The position numbers and the translations under genes are program-made. Under the pieces are notes generated by a model. It ran no database searches and had not been told where the DNA came from. It saw only the letters and a list, made by a program, of their open reading frames with translations. Positions 58,336 to 64,000 of a stretch of DNA of 64,000 nucleotides are shown piece by piece. The stretch is from Artemia franciscana (lineage: Eukaryota; Arthropoda; Branchiopoda; Anostraca; Artemiidae), in contig NC_088868.1 in assembly GCF_032884065.1 (NCBI RefSeq), positions 39,830,961-39,894,960 on the forward strand. The letters run 5' to 3'. How positions within the stretch are numbered: position 1 is the stretch's first letter; each line of letters starts with the position of its first letter.

Positions 58336-59027
58336 GATATGAGACATTTTATTATCATGCCTGTAGTAATCAAAAGAGTCAATTTCTACTAACTCTAACT
58401 GTAAGATTGAATTTGTAGCTTTATGTTGTGTCATGTTACTTAGTCTTCCTCTCTGATCTGGCTCATGAATTAATCTCTTACGACTTCCGAAATACCTAGG
58501 AAACTTGTTAATTTCCTACTTGTTTTTTTATTATTATTATGGGCATACCACATCTTTATTACAAATGTTTGGTTCTACTTGAGCTGGTGTAGGTTTTGCC
58601 GAGTGAAAAGAATAAATATTAAGAAATTATTGAGATATTTTCCTCTCTGCTTTTCGTTCCTCTCCCTCTGTGTCTGTATCTTTTTCATTTTCTTTTCCTT
58701 TTCCTATTTTCTGTTTATGAACTAGTGTTCAATTATTATGCCTATCTTCGCTTTCTTTTATAGGCCATGGAGAATTTTTGGGGAAGAGAATTTTATATTT
58801 TTAGCATGATTTTGAACTCTTTGTTGAAGAATTCATCTTTGACAATTATTGATTCGGTCTTTTGTTCGTAAATATATATTGAGAGACGAGTTTACTGATG
58901 GCACTTTGAATTTCTTTACTCCTCCCCTTCTTCTATACAACCCCCAAAAAATGAAGATGCTGGATAATATATATTTTTATTATGAAAATAATAATTAAAA
59001 GAAAATATTAAAAAAAACATAACTTAC
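58336..59027. other. Intron of gene B upstream of the LINE-bearing transposon
   Basis: A/T- and pyrimidine-rich, no gene recognised. Short runs of CTCTCCCTCTGTG and TTTCCTTTTCC at 58660-58710. Confidence 0.4.
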
Positions 59028-59195
59028 GTCAAAACTGTTGTTACAACTTCTCCAAAGAGGCCGCTATTAATGATTGGATTACTTTGTAATTCACATATTG
59101 TTCGAAGCAAACAAGCTCTGCCATCTACTCCTAAAGAAGCCAGACCAAACTCTATGGAACGAAACACTTGAAGTTGATCAGTTTCAGCCAAACTC
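59028..59195 (-). CDS. DM4/DM12-family protein, copy B, next-to-last coding exon
   Basis: 168 bases on the minus strand, acceptor TTACTTTTAAG (ending 59196) and donor GTAAGT (59027-59022). It encodes SLAETDQLQVFRSIEFGLAS, then LGVDGRACLLRTICELQSNP and IINSGLFGEVVTTVL. The GRACLLRTICEL core is identical to copy A, as are exon length and both phases; it ends in AC and joins the T at 49771. The family has this cysteine-containing core followed in the next exon by CxxxFxxCPxS, likely two disulphides in a secreted protein. No signal-peptide exon is seen; it should lie beyond 59195, possibly outside the window. Confidence 0.85.
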
Positions 59196-59999
59196 CTTAA
59201 AAGTAAACAATATGAAAAATTTATACATCGGTGACAAAAAATAAATTCTAGGAACAGTGAAAGTAAGTACTTATTATTTTGGGTGAAAATTAGTAATCAA
59301 CGATTTGCTGGAATATAATTTTAGGAAACAATAATATTGAAAAATAGCATAAAAAAATATCTTGGAGCATAGTGTTTGAAAAAAAATCTTATTAAATAGG
59401 TTATAAAATCAATCTTTGTATCGTCTGAACAAAAAGCTAATTTTTTGGAATTTTACCAACAATTCTGTTTCCACAAGATATTAAATTTAAAACACTAATT
59501 ATTGAATATGTCCTTAGAGAATGTTTCTGATAAGCTTTGGGCTCAAATTATCAAAATTTAAGTCATGAATTTCTTATCTTGTTGGTTAGCTATTGATTTG
59601 ATATGTATTTCATTCTCATATTTATCTATATTCATTTATATTCATTATTATATTCATTATTATAATTATTCATTTATCATCGTTACTCATTAGCAACTTT
59701 CGTTTAAAAATTGATAATTTTTACTTTGTACCAGGTTTATTAGTTAAGTCTACTTAACTTAGTCAGTTATTAATTATGACTTACTGTGGGTATTTAGAAA
59801 AGATGAACTTACTGTAAGTATTTCCAGGAGGAAACACTCAAAGCAAATTGTCATAAGGAATAATAATCAAATGCTAAAAATTCATCTGAAGGAATCAGGT
59901 GTTACATTATAAGTTTAATCATAGAAGTGAGGGGGTTTCAGTTTTAAAAGCGCAAATAGGGGGCATACTATTGGAGGCACTAACCCCTCAAGACGTTGT
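59196..59999. other. A/T-rich DNA upstream of the gene B exon
   Basis: No element recognised. TTCATTTATATTCATTATTATATTC-like words repeat at 59627-59675. Confidence 0.4.
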
Positions 60000-61135
60000 T
60001 ATGTGAACCTTGGTCTTACAAAGTACTATAGCTTACTTGTTTGTTATGCAATGGTCCAGTACACCTGATTACAACGTGATAGGGAATTGCTTGTTTACTT
60101 TTGCAGATATTTTCTTCAAGATTTCTTGGGGTGCTATTTTGAATGTTTCAAAACCTAAAATTAACCAACAAAATTCTCAGGGCCTGCCAAATCAAGATGC
60201 AAACATAGGCGCCTTGTCATAATTTTTTTTTATCATGGTTTAAAAACCTAAGGGTGTAGGGTAAAAACCTTCAGGACCCTCTAAAGTAGGAACCTATTTC
60301 AAATCAATCATTGCCTATTCACATATATTTTTCCTGCTTTGCACACAGGGCGTTTGTTCTTATTGTTGTTCGCAGATGAAGGAAATTCCTGCTATTTCCA
60401 GAAAAAAAATGCAGTGTTCCCTAATCCTGTACAAATTTTTCAAGAACAAAGATAATCACTTTTATGTGAGTTTTATTCTTCTAGTGGGTAACTTTCTTTG
60501 TTCTCTGGGGACTACAAAAACTAGTGCTAGAAGGAGAACGTCATCAGTCTTGCTATCAAAATGAGTGCTAACGCACCAAGAAATTTAAAAGGAATGAACA
60601 CCAGCTTATATGCAAGTTAGATTCTTTGTGTGCTAAGGATACACCTTTTTTCCATGCAGTAAATAAAAAAAAGCTAAGCAAGGGTCATTTGACAATAGTA
60701 ATGAATTATTGTGTGTGAGGCCATTCCCCCCTCAATAAAGCCAGATACAACAATAGGTTAAAAACTAAAAGTTTGCTTATTGTGTGGTTTTGTCTCTTGG
60801 CTGCCCTAACCATTTTATTATGACTACTTCTAATAAAAAGTTTTCTCTCATAAACAAAGCAGCCTAAATCATCCCAAAAATCAGCAAAACTGGTAAAATC
60901 CAAGTTTAGCTCATTTCTTTATATGAAATTGGTTAGGTTTCAAAAATGAGACTTACAGGGATCGGTCTACAGACTAGATTATATCCAGAGATGGTACTTT
61001 TAAGCAAGGCTGATGTTGTCCCCCTTTAAAGAGTCAAGTAAGAAACACTGTGCTGTGGTCCAAAAAGCCTCATTATTGCATGGGTTTTGAATTCAAACAA
61101 GACACAGAGGTCTTCCGTAACCATAGTCTTGAAGT

Positions 61136-61360
61136 TGTGGCTCTCTTGAACCTCTTTCCCATGATTTTCTTTCGGTCTTCCCCATGACCTTCTCTGAAAG
61201 ATGATACTGATATTGTCAGTCTTCACGAAATTGTAGTCACTTAAAATGTGGCTCTATTGAGACCTCTTTCCCATGATTTTCTTTCGGTCTTCCACATGAC
61301 CTTCTCTGAAAGATGATACTGATATTGTCAGTCTTCACGAAAGTGTAGTCACTTAAAATC
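61136..61360. repeat. Tandem duplication, unit about 116 bp
   Basis: Two adjacent copies (61136-61250, 61251-61360), nearly identical, sharing CCATGATTTTCTTTCGGTCT, GACCTTCTCTGAAAGATGAT and TTGTCAGTCTTCACGAAA. The reverse complement, WGRPKENHGKEVQES, looks faintly like the arginine-rich tail of a LINE protein, but that is weak. Recent event, judged by the identity. Confidence 0.85.
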
Positions 61361-61765
61361 ACAAATGCTTTAGCGGTAAAAACATAATGTTTTATGCACG
61401 ATGGAGTGTTGAGAACGTAAAAGGATATCTAAGGAAACTTATCCAATATCCCTGGGGGGGATGAGGCTTAGGGGCTAACTAGAGATTTAACCCCTTCTTA
61501 TTGCCCACAAAAGTCTAACCAGATTAGTTCTGTTTCAACCATTTAAAGGGTTTTACAGTTGAAAGGGGGCTTTTTCTCTAAAAGGAAAATTAAAGAGCAT
61601 TGCCTAATAAGTGTTTTGTCATGACAATGAAAATTCCAAATCATTTTCAAAAAGAACATATTCAAGTCAACTCAAGGATGCGAACCCTGAGCATAATAAT
61701 GTATTCTTTTTTAAAGCTTAAAATCATTAGTGTTTAAAGTAAGTAATTTTTTTATTCCATTTCAG

Positions 61766-61821
61766 GCCCCATTGCTGATGACGAATGGATAGAAGAGCTA
61801 CTGCTTGATTTCATGGTTTAA
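61766..61821 (+). CDS. Possible short last coding exon
   Basis: Plus strand. A strong acceptor (TTTTTTTATTCCATTTCAG, ending 61765) is followed by two bases and 17 codons, PIADDEWIEELLLDFMV, then TAA. The acidic ending is protein-like. No partner exon was found, and the segment lies inside the span given to Polinton copy 2, so it might also be a chance frame or belong to that element. Confidence 0.25.
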
Positions 61822-62439
61822 AAAATGCACCAGAAACTGCACTATAAGCATCATCCCCTCCAAAAGTATTTTTTAAGACTCAAATTTTAATCGGGGCAGG
61901 GGGAGGATTTTATAATGGCCGAAGCGTAAAGTGGGAAACTTTCCCATAACTAAGCATTTTTTTTCAGGTCCTTAAACTTTTAACTAATAGTATGAGGCTT
62001 CCATATCCAAATGGCTACTTTGTCTGTATGGAATACTTTTTCACCAGAACGGTAAAATTTTTTTCTTAAGAAATTTTCCACCTAATAATATATTATCTTT
62101 CAGCCTATTATTAGTTCTTCTTTTACGATTAAAGGAAAATTTTCTAATGGACCTAATAGCTCTTTTGTTTTTCAGGCTAAGAAACCTATATTTTCAACTC
62201 AAAGTGCCTATATTTAGGCCTATTAGTATATTTTTCTCTAGTTTTGACTGAGACACTTCTGTGAGGGATCTTGACCTTGACGCAGGATTTTAAGACTCTG
62301 TTTTAGACCAACTTTCAACTATCCAGGTTGAGAGGGTACGGGAAGAAACAGTACCTAATCCTTAAAGGGAAAGTGATTAGGGAAAAGCAGGAAAAGGTGG
62401 TGCCGACTCATCCCGTTTTTACCAGAGTTTTACCCAGTT

Positions 62440-64000
62440 GATTCATCCTTGTGCCTTGTTTATGTTTTTAGGGATGAGTTCAGAGACCCCTTCATCATTT
62501 TCAAAAGTGTTAGGGTTCATACGGATGCAGTTGACCTAGTTAATTGATCTGTAGGCAAGATTCGGACCTTTCCTGAAAAAAGCTTTTGGAAGCAGGAGTT
62601 AGAAATAGTGTACAAGCATCCATCGCTAAATAATATTTTCTTAAATAAAATGGCTGGAGAGGTGTACTCACACTTCCTACAGACAAAATTGCAGACACTG
62701 TATCAGGCCTTACTTAATTTTGAGGGTGCTTTTTCCCAGTGGACGGGAAGTATTTCTAAAACGATGGGATGGCTAAACCGAAAATGTGTGCGGTGCACTG
62801 GTTTTCGTTACTGAAATCATATATTTAAATGTTAATAAGCTTAAAAAGGAATTTGTTTTAAGAGGTTTAAGGAATGAGTGGAAAATATATTAATGGTTTA
62901 AAGGGTTGTCGGGTGTGGAACTCTTACGTTTTAATACGGGCTTAGAGTGCTTCAAGTATGCAGTTCTCGTGGCAGGCCCTACCCCCAATCTCAATAATTT
63001 CATTAAGACACTTTTAGACAATATGGCAGTTAAAAGGGTAGGAAGGGAAAGAGTTTTCTATAGTATATTGTAACTGCTTAAAGGGACAATATTCTGTGAC
63101 ACCTAGGGAGTTAGACGTTTTTGGGATGGCTAATGAATTTTCAAGATCAGTGTTTCATTGCTATAACACGATCCATAGTGAAAGCTTAAAGATAAGAAGG
63201 GTGCAATATATTCAGTGATGGCTCTGTACATTAAATCAGTGGAAAAGTTTTTATAGCTTCTTTACGAACCTTGACTAATCCCTTGAACGATGACTCCTTC
63301 CCCAGAAGGAGTTTTCTTTTAATTTGACGATAAAATATCAGCGGAACTTCATGACTTGGTAAAGGATTTTGTTTTCCAATCCATAAACAGACTGGTTTCT
63401 AGAGACTAAATGATTTCAAATAATATTTCTGTGAAAGAGGATGGGGCCATTCACTGGAAACTTTCAAAAAAGAAGCTATTGCCTAAAGTGATCCAAAACA
63501 GAATATTCATGTAAATGATATATTTTATATTCATATATTTTATATTCATATAAAGATTCATAGAGCCTTCTATTTGGATAAGCCATACATTGAGACATTT
63601 ATTGACACATTTGTCAGTAAACAATTTGAGGTAAAAATAAAAGTAGAAAAGAGGATATTTAAACTTATTAAAATTCAGTCTTTGATAAGATATACGAGAT
63701 TGTAATTGACCCAGAATCTGATCCAAAGCTCACAATGTTCACGATCATAAACACAAAGTGGTCCTTTAATATAGAAAAAAGGAATAGTTTTAAATACAAA
63801 TATTGCTACTGGAAGTGCCATTTATAGATTCAAAAAACTCATGTCGGAATTTTCTTTCAATGTGTGTAAGCTCCAATGGCTGGGGGAATGGCAAGTTCAA
63901 GTGTACTATAGGGATGAAGAATCACTACTATTAAAATCACAAACTGAAAATTTATTAGGATATTTGAAAAACAATGAGCACTTTTGATCTCAAATAGACT
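62440..64000 (+). pseudogene. Polinton DNA polymerase B region, copy 2, fossil
   Basis: Follows copy 1 over most of the polymerase leader and parts of its N-terminal and palm sides, with shared text such as GGACTGAGTTCGGGG/GGGATGAGTTCAGAG, GAACTTCATGA...GGTAAAGGATTTTG and TTTGTCAGTAAACA. The frames are too broken for a protein. It continues past the window edge. Confidence 0.6.

Larger units (their letters stand above)
60000..64000 (+). mobile_element. Polinton/Maverick fossil, copy 2 (runs off the window)
   Basis: Same orientation as copy 1. A candidate terminal-repeat remnant at 60060-60125 (GATAGGGAATTGCTTGTTTACTT, split) resembles the same region of the 490-11512 element and 13255-13300. 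Matches to copy 1: 60230-60550 against 13330-13620; 62460-62680 against 16190-16410; 62930-63240 against 16660-16990; 63340-63990 against 18155-18900. Polymerase-side parts are present; structural genes would lie beyond the window. Badly broken, well over ten changes, probably as old as copy 1. Confidence 0.6.

Overview
This window is animal nuclear DNA, A+T-rich and gene-poor, most likely from an arthropod and probably a crustacean. The reasons are spliced genes of the DM4/DM12 family (known mainly from arthropods), RTE-like and CCHC-bearing LINEs, a Helitron, Polinton/Maverick fossils, a TTAGG-type motif, and a hairpin repeat family that I recall, from memory only, from brine shrimp (Artemia). 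I cannot name the species from sequence alone. I see no rRNA, intact tRNA, CRISPR or bacterial features.

The only well-supported host genes are two tandem paralogues on the minus strand. Each shows its last two coding exons with matching lengths and splice phases: copy B at 59028-59195 and 49576-49771, copy A at 33382-33549 and 12661-12916. Their last introns (about 9.3 kb in B, 20.5 kb in A) are packed with transposable elements. Other host-like pieces are a CARD-domain relic (21754-22037, minus), a possible first coding exon (39567-39638, minus) and a possible short last exon (61766-61821, plus).

Layout. 490-11512 is one large inverted-repeat element: terminal repeats of about 0.85 kb with 5'-AG...CT-3' ends, a near-perfect 6-bp target duplication, nested tandem arrays mirrored about an axis at about 6482 that carries a head-to-head TTAGG-like hairpin, and a 4.3-kb LINE inserted in the left arm. 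13.2-20.6 kb is a broken Polinton. 20.87-21.54 kb is a LINE scrap. 22.86-29.09 kb is a LINE split by a hairpin repeat. 29.18-32.06 kb is a tandemly repeated Helitron with three hairpin/CTAG 3' ends in TA microsatellite. 34.2-49.5 kb holds RTE-like LINE pieces, four members of a 'double hairpin' repeat family and a 273-bp satellite. 51.5-52.5 kb is a foldback between direct repeats. 53590-58331 is a DNA transposon with CATT target duplication and a decayed transposase, into which a young RTE LINE (55186-58169) has jumped. 60.0 kb to the window end is a second Polinton copy in the same orientation as the first.

The parts do not form a pathway. The window is best read as a tandem gene pair whose introns and flanks have been colonised in layers, with several nested insertions that can be ordered in time. 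The most unusual objects are the palindromic 11-kb element, the double-hairpin repeat family, and the small transposon with a 'WSDSCVPQNRN' transposase.
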